A DNA stretch of 40,708 nucleotides from a virus: IMG/VR virus record IMGVR_UViG_3300048121_000337, positions 1 to 40,708 of that record; one strand, written 5' to 3'. This document shows positions 25,461-34,800 of the stretch, in pieces. Numbering within the stretch: the stretch's first letter is position 1; each line of letters starts with the position of its first letter. The notes under the pieces were generated by a model that was not told the origin of the DNA, did no database searches, and saw only the letters and a program-made list of their open reading frames with translations. The position numbers and the translations under genes are program-made.

Positions 25461-25870
25461 TAGTAATCGGTATAGCTTTTAATTTCTTTTTTAGCTTCTT
25501 TAAATTTTTTACGCTGTTCTTTTATAAGACCTTTTTTAACTTTACGTAATTGTTTTTTGTCAACAGAGGTATTATTTTTAGGCTTAATAGAACTCATGTC
25601 AGCGTTGGACGTTGGCATGCTGTTGCCTGTATTAACGATACCTTTTGATTCTAAAGTAGATACTTTTTTTGTAGGTAATCTTTTTAGTTCTTTACTGTAC
25701 GTTTGCTTAGGCTCTGATTTAATAATTTCTTTGCCCAAAGGCTTTAGCTTCTCCGCGATCATTTCTTTGCCCAAAGGCTTTAATTTCTCCGCGTTCATCG
25801 ATTTGCCTGTCTGCTTAGCCGCGGCTTTTGGTGCACCTAGTCTATTTGGCCCTATACCTTTTGGTCCCAT
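25460..25870 (-). CDS. Lys-rich repeat-bearing hypothetical protein
   Basis: A 136-residue, highly basic protein starting MGPKGIGPNRLGAPKAAAKQ. Residues about 26-49 are a perfect-length duplication of a 12-residue unit (AEKLKPLGKE with one or two linking residues), encoded by a 36-bp direct repeat. The C-terminal 40 residues are almost all Lys, Glu, Arg and Gln, predicted helical. No cysteine, membrane segment or fold is recognised. It starts one base after the stop of the winged-helix-like gene region and its stop overlaps the next ATG by one base. Possibly a DNA-associated internal protein; that is inference from charge. Confidence 0.65.
   Translation of the reverse strand: MGPKGIGPNRLGAPKAAAKQTGKSMNAEKLKPLGKEMIAEKLKPLGKEIIKSEPKQTYSKELKRLPTKKVSTLESKGIVNTGNSMPTSNADMSSIKPKNNTSVDKKQLRKVKKGLIKEQRKKFKEAKKEIKSYTDY
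25725..25796 (-). repeat. In-frame 36-bp tandem duplication
   Basis: Bases 25725-25760 and 25761-25796 are two adjacent 36-base units that differ at only three positions. Because the unit is twelve codons long, the reading frame of the basic 136-residue protein is kept. The near identity at the DNA level suggests a recent duplication by slippage or unequal recombination. Confidence 0.9.
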
Positions 25871-25871
25871 A

Positions 25872-26312
25872 CTATCTTTCTTTATCGTTAATCATATCGT
25901 CAATAGCTTTGTTATAAACTTTATCGGTATATGTTTTGTTTTTATAAAATGTACTTCTCTCAGATGTTGGCAAATCTTCTTCTGCTAACATTATTCTGTA
26001 TATTCTTTTAATTAGTAGCTTACACTTATTCGATGTTTTATAAACAGCATACTTAGACGTAGTACGGTTTCTTTCTTTAAATACATCAATCCAGCCATTC
26101 CGCCTTAAGCGTTCCCACCGGTTTTTATCCCAGCTGTAAGTGTAAACACCGTTAATAAAATCATTACGTGTAAAAAGCTTTTTGCAATCTAAGTATATAA
26201 GAAGCTCTAAATCTGCGTCTTTTAAATCGTAAGTCTTACAGGCCCATCTTCTGATAAGCCTGTAATACTTTAACAAATTCATATCTTGCAGGTCAGTTCC
26301 AGTTAGCCTCAT
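25872..26312 (-). CDS. Probable winged-helix protein
   Basis: A basic 146-residue protein taken from the ATG at 26312, whose ATGA overlaps the GroES stop; a start at 26366 would overlap GroES by 58 bases and is less likely. The block NLLKYYRLIRRWACKTYDLK, then DADLELLIYLDCKKLFTRND (about residues 12-50), resembles the helical start of a winged-helix domain. The region SWDKNRWERLRRNGWIDVFK with NRTTSKYAVYK (about 60-90) has the recognition helix and beta-wing pattern, a layout known from phage winged-helix proteins I recall from aquatic phages. It could regulate late genes or act in packaging. It is transcribed with the chaperonins, and coupled to GroES. Confidence 0.72.
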   Translation of the reverse strand: MRLTGTDLQDMNLLKYYRLIRRWACKTYDLKDADLELLIYLDCKKLFTRNDFINGVYTYSWDKNRWERLRRNGWIDVFKERNRTTSKYAVYKTSNKCKLLIKRIYRIMLAEEDLPTSERSTFYKNKTYTDKVYNKAIDDMINDKER

Positions 26313-26566
26313 TCTATAAGCACTATATCTGAAATTTTCAGCACATAATACAAATGATCGTTCCATTCTATTCCATGCCCAGCGTGTTTGTCATATCTAA
26401 CAAAATCACCGTCTTGCAGTATATCTATTTGATCACCTATACTTATTACTCTACCTTTAACGTAACGAACGTCTTTATTTTGTTTTTCAGTAAGCTCTAG
26501 CCCACCAACTTTTGTTGGCTCCTCTTTAATTTTATCTACAATTACAAAATGATTTATTGCTTTCAT
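26309..26566 (-). CDS. groES: Phage co-chaperonin GroES
   Basis: An 85-residue Cpn10-family protein, shorter than the usual ~97. It begins MKAINHFVIVDKIKEEPTKV. The mobile loop is visible at residues 15-36 with the GroEL-contact tripeptide GGL at 21-23. The barrel strands follow (GRVISIGD, then DFVRYDKHAG, then YYVLKISDIVLIE). The glycine-rich roof loop is reduced, so the dome may be open. Its ATG overlaps the GroEL stop (ATGA), giving an order GroEL then GroES, opposite to the usual bacterial groES-groEL order. It would close a GroEL ring made by the adjacent gene or by the host. Confidence 0.9.
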   Translation of the reverse strand: MKAINHFVIVDKIKEEPTKVGGLELTEKQNKDVRYVKGRVISIGDQIDILQDGDFVRYDKHAGHGIEWNDHLYYVLKISDIVLIE

Positions 26567-28116
26567 GCTAATCGTTTATTACTGATTACACAATCTGCAG
26601 ATATAATAGTTGTAACAACACTTACCGCATTCTTTAAAGCTGTTTTGGTAACTAACACCGGATCTATAATGCCGGCTTTAACCATATTAACATCTTTACC
26701 TGTTTTAACGTCTATACCTCTGTTTTTGATTTGAGGATAAACTACTTGCATATTAGCGTTTTCTAATATAGTCTCATATGGTGATCTTATTGCAGCAAGC
26801 AATATCTCCTCACCTTTATTTTTCGGCTTAATCAGTGTAGAAGCATTCAGCAAAGCTACACCTCCGCCTGGAACTATACCTTCTTTATAAGCGGCTTTTG
26901 TCGCATATATCGCATCTTCAATACGATCTTTCTTTTCTTTAAGCTCAACCTTAGAGTCAGCCCCGACATAAATTATACCGACTTGACCAGTTAGCATTGA
27001 TAATCGTTGCTCTAATTTTTTCTTAAAGAACGGATTGGTTTCTTCAGCTATTTGCTTTTCAACATCCATTATTCGTAGAGCTACTTCTTCATTTGCTTCA
27101 GCTACTTGCAGAACAGTGTTTTTATCGTCCGTAACAGCCTTAAAAGCTTTTCCTAATACATTAGGCTCTATGAAGTCTAAATCGTCTCCTAACTCTTCGT
27201 TTATGATTTGAGCGCCAGTGAGTATTGCTAAGTCTTCAAGCGTTTGCTGCTTAGTTGGACCAAAGCCAGGTAAATCAACTATATTTACTTTTATATTACC
27301 TTTTACTTTATTAGCTAATAATGTTTGATACGGCTGTTGATCCATATCCGCTACTATTAGCAGGCTCTTTTTATTTTTAATTACAAACTCTAATACGTTT
27401 TGTATTCTTCTTATATTAGGTATCGGTGAAGATACTATAAGAACATATGGGTCTTCTAATGTAGCTGTACCTTTATTTTTATCCGTAGATAAATGCGAGG
27501 ATTTTAAACCGCTGTCAAATTGCACGCCGTCAACAAACTCAACATAAGTTTCGTTTGTATCAGACTCTTCCATTAGAACGACTCCATTTTTTCCAACTTT
27601 TTCATAAGCTTGTCCAATTTTATCTCCAAGCTCTGCGTCGTTGTTGCATGAAATACCAGCAACTTGGTTAAGCATTTCACCTTTAACTTCAGTACTGGCT
27701 TTGTCAAGATAAACCATAACTTTTTCAGCACCACTAATAATGCCGCTTTTAAGCTCTCTAACTTCTTCCTCATTTAAATGCTTGTTAACTGTTTTTAATA
27801 AAGAATGCGCAAGGACGGTTGATGTTGTTGTACCGTCCCCGGCTTCTTTTACTGTATTGCTTGCCGCTTCCTTTATAAGTGTAGCGCCAATATTCTCAAC
27901 CGGATGTAATAAGACTACGCTTTCCGCAACGGTTACACCATCTTTTGTAATCACCGGTTTTCCAAGGGCGTCCTCATATATAACGCATTTTCCAGACGCA
28001 CCTAATGTGCTCTTTACTGCGTTTGACAATTTTTCAACGCCTTGCATAATTTGTTGTTTGGCATCATTGCCAAATGTGAGAGTTTTAACTATCTCACTAG
28101 GGTTATTAAATTCCAT
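26563..28116 (-). CDS. groEL: Phage chaperonin GroEL
   Basis: A 517-residue group I chaperonin subunit. ATP-site elements are intact: LGASG (38-42, normally LGPKG), TKDG (57-60), GDGTTT (93-98) and the catalytic Asp at about 401 in RIEDAIYATKAA, just before GGGVAL (417-422). The apical domain (about 190-370) is complete, with a VGKNGVVLMEES entry and a GFGP turn. The protein lacks the C-terminal Gly-Met tail of bacterial GroEL and ends ISNKRLA, so the cavity floor differs. It probably folds large virion proteins such as the fibres and capsid protein. It is in the late operon between small tail-associated genes and GroES, not in a host-like heat-shock context. Confidence 0.95.
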   Translation of the reverse strand: MEFNNPSEIVKTLTFGNDAKQQIMQGVEKLSNAVKSTLGASGKCVIYEDALGKPVITKDGVTVAESVVLLHPVENIGATLIKEAASNTVKEAGDGTTTSTVLAHSLLKTVNKHLNEEEVRELKSGIISGAEKVMVYLDKASTEVKGEMLNQVAGISCNNDAELGDKIGQAYEKVGKNGVVLMEESDTNETYVEFVDGVQFDSGLKSSHLSTDKNKGTATLEDPYVLIVSSPIPNIRRIQNVLEFVIKNKKSLLIVADMDQQPYQTLLANKVKGNIKVNIVDLPGFGPTKQQTLEDLAILTGAQIINEELGDDLDFIEPNVLGKAFKAVTDDKNTVLQVAEANEEVALRIMDVEKQIAEETNPFFKKKLEQRLSMLTGQVGIIYVGADSKVELKEKKDRIEDAIYATKAAYKEGIVPGGGVALLNASTLIKPKNKGEEILLAAIRSPYETILENANMQVVYPQIKNRGIDVKTGKDVNMVKAGIIDPVLVTKTALKNAVSVVTTIISADCVISNKRLA

Positions 28117-28136
28117 TAAATTAAATTTTAAATTAT

Positions 28137-28430
28137 TTACTCTTTTTCAAAAGTCTTTACAACTTTAGGTCCTTTCATAAAATCTAGCTTTTTCTGATAA
28201 TATTGAATTGATCCGTCAATTGCTGCTTCTGCACCCTCGATAGTTTCTCTCCTTGTAATATCTTTCCAGGAGTCTTCGTCTGGTACTTTGATTTCTGTTT
28301 GGTAGAATCCATTTGGTAGTTGCACAATTCGCCAGTTGCTTTTGTCGGATGCATGCTTCCAGGTTTCTACGGTTTTTTCATTTACTTGTGGCTGACTACT
28401 CCACGAACTAGTCTGATAAAATAGTGTCAT
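28137..28430 (-). CDS. Small conserved phage protein upstream of GroEL
   Basis: A 97-residue soluble protein starting MTLFYQTSSWSSQPQVNEKT. It contains WRIVQLPNGFYQTEIK (residues about 33-48) and RRETIEGAEAAIDGSIQYYQ (about 60-79), blocks that look like one small alpha/beta domain and that I recall from other aquatic phage genomes. The C-terminus is basic (GPKVVKTFEKE). It precedes GroEL by 20 bases in the same transcript. No catalytic residues can be picked out. It may be a fibre or chaperone accessory protein, but this is a guess from position. Confidence 0.7.
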   Translation of the reverse strand: MTLFYQTSSWSSQPQVNEKTVETWKHASDKSNWRIVQLPNGFYQTEIKVPDEDSWKDITRRETIEGAEAAIDGSIQYYQKKLDFMKGPKVVKTFEKE

Positions 28431-28502
28431 TGGTTTTGGTTTTAATTATTACTATTTGGTTTGCTCTATCCCGAGCAGGGCATATTTTATATATTACGTG
28501 GT
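28431..28502. other. 72-base intergenic gap with small hairpin
   Basis: This is the only sizeable gap between the fibres and GroEL. It holds a 6-bp stem with one G-U pair (TTGCTC at 28461 and GAGCAG ending 28478, six-base loop), and an AT-rich stretch (TAATATATAAAATA on the minus strand) at 28480-28496. It has no U-run, so it is not an evident terminator. It could carry a secondary promoter or processing site for the chaperonin genes. Confidence 0.35.
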
Positions 28503-28862
28503 TTATGACGGCGTTAACCCGCCTTGATCTTTAGTAGGATCAAACTCGTCCTTGTCCCAAGGTTTGCCGCCTTCTACAACTGGTGTTTCTAATTCTTGTT
28601 TTTTAGCTAATGCTTCCGCCGCAATAGTAGATTCTGTTTCATTTACTGCGTCTGGGCCTAATTTATCTTTAACCCACCCTATAACAGTTTCTTCTGTTAA
28701 ATTTTCGTAAGGTATAAATCCAGGACCCGCTGTTTCTTCAAACTCCTGCATAAACACTTTTCTAGCATAGCCTGCTCCATCTTGTACTTCGTAGCATGAC
28801 GAAACCCCTATAACAAAACCGTCTGCGGTCTTATGTTGCATATCTAATATTTTCCAACTCAT
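28503..28862 (-). CDS. Small conserved protein next to fibre gene (DUF7936-like)
   Basis: A 119-residue protein starting MSWKILDMQHKTADGFVIGV. Strand-rich N-terminus, then FIPYENLTEETVIGWVKDKL (residues about 49-68), which recalls a DUF-type domain common beside tail fibres in marine phages. The last 35 residues are Pro/Glu/Lys-rich and probably disordered. It begins 10 bases after the stop of the YadA-like fibre gene. It may assist fibre assembly or be a minor tail component. The family name is from memory. Confidence 0.68.
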   Translation of the reverse strand: MSWKILDMQHKTADGFVIGVSSCYEVQDGAGYARKVFMQEFEETAGPGFIPYENLTEETVIGWVKDKLGPDAVNETESTIAAEALAKKQELETPVVEGGKPWDKDEFDPTKDQGGLTPS

Positions 28863-28872
28863 AATTTATTTT

Positions 28873-31842
28873 TTAATGTGCTTTTGCTTGTATTATAATC
28901 CATTCAGATCCTGTTGAGTAAACAGCAATACCTTCGTATGATTTTGATATTTGAAAAGAAGCAGCGCCATCTATAGTTCCTCCACCGTCAGCTGTAATAT
29001 TTATTTTATCGCCAGCTCCAGAGCTAAGCGTTCCGTCTGTTGTAATTCTTATAAGTCTATTCGTAGTGGCAGATGCCGAGGGAAGTTTCAACGTATACAC
29101 GCCATTGCCGCCTGACCAACTAATTAAAACTAAATTATAGTTTGCGCTAATACTGGAAGAAGCGCCAGGGTTAGCTGTTTTTAATAGTGGCGTTAAATAT
29201 GCAAGCCCTTCATTGTTTTTTGCATTTTGTTCTGCTTGATCTAAGTTTATTCTAACTTGATTGTTAGACCTATAAAGCTCTCCTCTTTCTACACCAGCTG
29301 CTGCAGCATCTGAATCGCTATTGTATGAATGAGATAACCTAAGTGCTGGGAATAATAACCCAGATTGCGAACTAGTGCCATTCTGTATTTCTATTGCGTT
29401 TTTTCTACCAGTAGGAGAAAACCCAGTTCCAAATACAATTCTACCTGTTGCGGTTGGCGTTGCATTATAACGTCCAATTATAACGGTGTTATCTTCACCA
29501 CCATCTTCTAGGTTTCTGCCGAAAGCATAAGATTGACTTCCTGATAACACATTATTATGCCCAAGCGCCATGGCAATTATTGCGCTGCCGCTAATTGTGT
29601 TATTAAGCCCGAATGCGTAATCATCTTCACTGCTAAGTGTGTTACTTTTACCTATAGCATAACTATCAATAGCGCTTGTAGTATTACTTTTACCTAAGAC
29701 GCAGCTGTCATTATTGTTTATAGTATTGTTAAAACCAAGGACTATTCCGTTAGCCGCGTCATTTAAAGTGTTTGAAGAACCCATGGCGAAATTTGTATTT
29801 ATTCCGCTAGATTCTGTAGTGTTAGTTAAAATATTTGAAGTTCCTACTACACAAGAGCCACCTGATTTAACAGTGTTGTTAAAACCAGCGGTTACAATAT
29901 TTCCTCCTACATTTAACTTGTCAATACCCACGTCATTTCCATCACCTGTTGCCCAAACTTGACCACCAGCTACAATGTTATTTGCCCCTAATCCACCACA
30001 GCGATTTCCTGATACTGAATTATTAGAACCAAAAGCAACAGAGCTATTACCTAAAACGCTGTTGTTATCACCCAGTGCTTGTGATGATGTTCCGCTAACA
30101 GCATTATTTAATCCAACTGCAAAAGAATTTACAGCACTCGCTGTATTTCCATTTCCTAAAGCTACTGCTTGACTACCGCTTGATGTTGTATTTAAGCCAG
30201 ACGCTATAGAGTTTACGCCACTTGCGGTTGTCCCATTACCTATAGCAAAAGATTGATTACCACTTGCCGTTACAGCATTACCCATTGCAACAGAGTTAAT
30301 GGCCGTTGATGCAGCGCCTTTACCAAATATAAGTGCCGCCCCGGGGTTTGAAGATCCGCCTGCGTTTTGTTTTATTTCAAACTTCCTGCTGCCATAGCCT
30401 GATTTTAGCAAAAACAGACTGGTTCCTGCAATAGCGGTATAATTGTTATTGTTATATCGTGCATCAAAAGTAAATATACCTTGATCACCCGGTGATGACT
30501 GCGCGCCTGTAGAGTAATCATAATTTTGAGAAGCTGCTCTATATTCAGCCATACCAGCGCTGCAATTAGCTTGGGATTCCGTTTCAAATACCTCGCCTAG
30601 CCCGGTTCCGCCACTGGGTGTTCCGAATTGAGGGTCAAACATCATTTGGTGTCTGGCGCCGTCAGCATGTTCGTAAAAGGCGGAGGGGAGCGCATTTATA
30701 CTCGATGCATAGAAGAATCTATTAGAGTACAGGGTGCTGCCAGAAGAAATTGTTGGAAAAAAGCCTTGTATACCTGGGTAATTTACAAAAGGAGTAGAGC
30801 GAACCCACAATGGATCCCCCATATGTATTGTAGGTATTGTATTAAAAATACTATTGTCTGTTACTTGTGCAGATCCCATTTTTAATACTCTATCCAACAT
30901 TACCGTGTTCTCTTGGTAATATTTTCTTCCTTGTACACCGCCATATGAGCCTTCACCTAAAACTACATTAGTTGCGTTCGTTATTAATGATTCATTTAAA
31001 GCGTCAATACCTTCACCTATAAGTTTCTGGTTATATGGTGTCGCGTTGTTAGTACCTATAACAACCTGTGGTGAATTAATTTCTACTAAAGAGCCAGCTG
31101 ATGGAGATCCTTGTGATATTAAAGAATCTGTTAAGTTATCTGTTTGATCCCAAAGCGCTAGCTTGTAAGGAGTACCAGTGCCAGTAGGAAAACCAGATGC
31201 GCTAATTGTTAAGGTCTGGTCTAGCATCGTTGTTGAGATGTTAACTCCTCCGATTATGTTTAGCGATTGCGTATCTAAATCGATTGTGCCTGTGCCTAAA
31301 TCACCGGTAACAGTTAGATCGTCGTCTTCAGGATCAGCCCAGTATACTTTTCCAATTCCATCCGTCGTAAGCTGTGAACCAGCCGCCCCAATGTCATTTG
31401 GCAACTCCATAGTATACGAAGCTGGCAGGTCAGCATGCGCTGGAGCTTTAATTGTAATGCCCGTAGCGTTTAAGCTTGAGTTTAAAATAAGTTGTCCAGA
31501 TTCTGCAACGCCCTCTGTTAGTTTACCTTTTATTTTAGCTTCTTTATCAACTTGCAATTTTCCTGCAATTGTAATTAATGTGCCGTCAGGGTTTATATCT
31601 TGCGACATAATAGAACCTGTTATGCGTGTCGCATTCGAACCTAACGTATCTTGAGTATCTCTTAATACTGGTATGGTAAAACTAACTGCATCCGGATCTA
31701 TAAACTTATCAATGACATATTCTGCAATATCCCCTAGGAAAAAGTTTTTTGTTACTAGCTCATTAGTATCTCCATCTGTACCGATTATACGGTCAAGATC
31801 GGATATGTATATATCTTTTTGATAAGTAGGTATTCTAGCCAT
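28873..31842 (-). CDS. Tail fibre with YadA-head-like beta-roll repeats
   Basis: A 989-residue fibre. Residues 1-60 (MARIPTYQKDIYISDLDRII, then GTDGDTNELVTKNF) form an anchor domain similar to that of the neighbouring 1139-residue fibre. About residues 500-790 are some 20 short repeats of the type S-x-A-x-G-x-x-N-x-x-S-G (for example SVAFGSNNSVSGN), the pattern of the left-handed beta-roll in YadA/Hia-type trimeric adhesin heads. The final ~100 residues form a beta-rich tip (SWSGGNGVYTLKL, then DGTLSSGAGDKINI, ending WIIIQAKAH). It lacks an S74 chaperone. It should be a trimeric adhesin that binds the host surface. The ATG lies inside the last codons of the upstream fibre gene (8-base overlap), so the two are co-translated. 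Confidence 0.85.
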   Translation of the reverse strand: MARIPTYQKDIYISDLDRIIGTDGDTNELVTKNFFLGDIAEYVIDKFIDPDAVSFTIPVLRDTQDTLGSNATRITGSIMSQDINPDGTLITIAGKLQVDKEAKIKGKLTEGVAESGQLILNSSLNATGITIKAPAHADLPASYTMELPNDIGAAGSQLTTDGIGKVYWADPEDDDLTVTGDLGTGTIDLDTQSLNIIGGVNISTTMLDQTLTISASGFPTGTGTPYKLALWDQTDNLTDSLISQGSPSAGSLVEINSPQVVIGTNNATPYNQKLIGEGIDALNESLITNATNVVLGEGSYGGVQGRKYYQENTVMLDRVLKMGSAQVTDNSIFNTIPTIHMGDPLWVRSTPFVNYPGIQGFFPTISSGSTLYSNRFFYASSINALPSAFYEHADGARHQMMFDPQFGTPSGGTGLGEVFETESQANCSAGMAEYRAASQNYDYSTGAQSSPGDQGIFTFDARYNNNNYTAIAGTSLFLLKSGYGSRKFEIKQNAGGSSNPGAALIFGKGAASTAINSVAMGNAVTASGNQSFAIGNGTTASGVNSIASGLNTTSSGSQAVALGNGNTASAVNSFAVGLNNAVSGTSSQALGDNNSVLGNSSVAFGSNNSVSGNRCGGLGANNIVAGGQVWATGDGNDVGIDKLNVGGNIVTAGFNNTVKSGGSCVVGTSNILTNTTESSGINTNFAMGSSNTLNDAANGIVLGFNNTINNNDSCVLGKSNTTSAIDSYAIGKSNTLSSEDDYAFGLNNTISGSAIIAMALGHNNVLSGSQSYAFGRNLEDGGEDNTVIIGRYNATPTATGRIVFGTGFSPTGRKNAIEIQNGTSSQSGLLFPALRLSHSYNSDSDAAAAGVERGELYRSNNQVRINLDQAEQNAKNNEGLAYLTPLLKTANPGASSSISANYNLVLISWSGGNGVYTLKLPSASATTNRLIRITTDGTLSSGAGDKINITADGGGTIDGAASFQISKSYEGIAVYSTGSEWIIIQAKAH

Positions 31843-34800
31843 TGTTTTGTTTTAATGTTTTTATCTCTTCTTTGAGTTCATTTATTTCGTTCACTAGCTC
31901 TTTAATAGCCGCAGTGTTTATCGATATAATATTATTATGCTCTAGCGTTAGGTGCTCACCTTCTTTTACAATAGTCGGTAAGACTTCCTGCATGTCTTGC
32001 GCTATAAACCCATATCTTGTTTCTAAGTCAATCCCGCGCATATCTGGTTTCCAATTAAAAGAAACGGGCTCCAATTTCGAAACCGTGTCTAGTGCATTAG
32101 AAATTGGTGTAATGTTATCTTTTAAATTTTTATCTGAAAATGTTCGAGTAACATTACTTGTTAATGTACCAAACACTTGCGCGTTACCCCATACCTGAGC
32201 AACCGCATTTGCAGACCCGGGAACAACATCGCCAAGAGCAACAAATCCTTTATTACCTCTAACTTGTATACCATTTAAACCAATATTTGTTTTTCCGGAT
32301 GCGCCTGTAAATAATACGTTACTAAAAGAATTAGTTAGGTCTTCGCCAGAAGATAAGTAATTTTTGCCAGTAACATCCATATAAGCCCAAGGGTATTGGT
32401 CCTCATTTAATCGGTAGCCAGTAGTTGTAGAATTAGCCGACCATACATATATATCGGTAATTTCATAAAAATATTGGGCCGTTACCTTTATTTCACCGGG
32501 ATCGGAAGCCGTACCCATATTAGGTCTACTAGAAGGCGGGCTGAAGGATCCGTCTATTTGCCCCGCTGACCAAGTGCCTGGCACGTCGCAAAACCAACCA
32601 AAAAATTGCTTAGTATTAGGGTCATTAGCACCAGGGGCTGGAGCTAAAATAGCGCCTGTTGCTTCATTTAAATTTTTTGTAATAGTACCCGTAGCTAATA
32701 CTTTTTCTTCTGTTGCAACAATTGACGTTTGCTGGAACCCCCCTGAGTCAGGGATAAACGTAAAAGTAAATTTAACTTTCAGCTCATAGTCAAAGCCGGC
32801 GACATCCGCTATGTTTGGTATCGAGCTAAAGTCTAAAGAGCCGCTTCCATCGTTAGTTTCGAAGTTTTCTTCACCACCGCCTAAGTCTCCATCTCCCCGA
32901 TTTGGCCCCGAGTTGCTATCTGCGCTTAGTGATCCCCAGCCGTAATCTTTACCAAATTCTTCTTGCATTCCTATCACTATCCTAAAAGAATCGCCCTGTT
33001 GATTACTATTGCCAGGCCCCTCGCCGTAAGGTATAGAATAAGTGGCCGTGCCTCCAGTGTAAGCATCGTAAGCTATATTGTTTTGGACGTTAGTCCCTAC
33101 TAAATTCCCTGTTATATCTGGAAAATAATACTTAACGTTTTTAACCCCGGATTGAGCGGTTACCCCGCCTGATCTTGAAGTTAATCTAAAATTATTACTA
33201 GCGCTAGTTGTCCCAAAAGGACTCGCGAAGGTATTCGGTGAAAAAGAAAAGTTAGCACTAACAGCTGCACTAGGCGAAATTGCCGGCAGGTTTTCCGAAG
33301 ACAACACAAGCTTTTCAGTTCCTACCTCTGTGTAGTTGCCGCTTGGATCCAAAACAATTTCTGATGATCCGTCTTTTAATGCACCGCTGCTGTCTACTGT
33401 CCAGCTACCAATTGATCCAGCTGAATGAGTACCTCCGAAGTTTGCGGATCCGTCTGCGTTAATGTAGAATTGTTCAGCATGTATAGAACTGTTATCTAAG
33501 TTTATACCCATGCCTGCATTAGAAAATCCAGATAACGCTGAATTAAGTGGCATTTCAAAATCACCACTTGCTATAATACCTGTTGTTATGTTGCTACCGT
33601 TTATAACAGTGTTAGCTGTTGTATTTTGGCCGCTTAATATATTAAGGAGTTGCACCTCTGTAATACCAGCTGTATTACCTGTTACATACCCATTGTCTTG
33701 TAAATAGGAAGCAAGAGCCGCCTGGTCCAAAAACGCAGATGTATCCGGCAGATCGCTGGTTGTTGCATAGTTGTTTGTATTTAAGTAATTACCTAAATCA
33801 ACATAGTCAATACCCTGCCCTGTTGATGCGTTTGAAAATGTTACCGCTCCGTTTAATGCAATACCGCTGCTGGTAACGACAAAAGGCGATACATTAGTGC
33901 CATTTACATTAATAGTAAATACATCTGAATTAAACGATATAGAAGAACCTGTTGCACTGTTAGATAGTAGCTCCATGCTCGCAATATTTCCATTGGTGTC
34001 TAATACTAGCCCATATGAGGATTCTAAGTTACCTTCTATATCGGCTACCGTACTTGCTGTTTCAGTTAATGTAGCAGTGTTCCCGTTTACTGTAGATTCA
34101 AGTGTTGTAATATCCGATGAGGTCGCGTAGTTTTCTGTTGCGATTGTTTGTGTTACTTTATCGGCTAACGCGGTTGATAATGAAACTAGGTTACCATCTG
34201 CATCAAAAGTTCCAACCTCGGCTTTAAATTCTGTTAGCTCAGTCGCTTCTGCATAATCCGCTAAAACGGTTGTTAATTGTGACCCTGTAATGCCGGCAGT
34301 TGATGACGATGCAATCTCGCCGTCTACATATTGCCTTAAAGTACTTTCTAAATTGCTTACTTGAGTTGTAGTTGCATACCCTTCGCCCGCGACTGCTGTT
34401 GTTATTTCGCTTGCTAATGCACTTGAAAGGCCTGTTAAGTTGCCATTTGCATCAAAAGTACCAAACTCAGCCCCCAAATCCGCAACTGACTGCGCTGTAG
34501 CTAATGTGTCATCTGAATACGCACTCACAACACTGTTTGCAAAAGAGCTTGCTAGTGTTAATAGGTTGCCATCTGCGTCAAATGTACCAAAATTAGCCTT
34601 AAGGTTGGTATATTCAGTAGAAGATGCAAAAGTATCAGTGGCTTCTGTTACAAGTCCTGATACCGCTGACGCAAAAGCGTCTGTCGTGAGTATACCGTTG
34701 GTATAAGCTTGGTAACCCGCAGTTAAAGTGTCTTCTAATGTAGCAATTGAACCAGTTAAAGTAGAGGTTGTATTAGCTAATTGGTCAATTGTGGCGTATG

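Noticed and set aside
25557-25988. A 143-codon plus-strand frame that looks membrane-like
   Set aside because: Its hydrophobic residues come from Lys codons read on the opposite strand (AAA/AAG as TTT/CTT); it overlaps two well-supported late genes.
25872-26366. Longer start for the winged-helix-like gene
   Set aside because: It would overlap groES by 58 bases; the ATG at 26312 gives an ATGA junction like others in this operon and begins just before the conserved-looking block.
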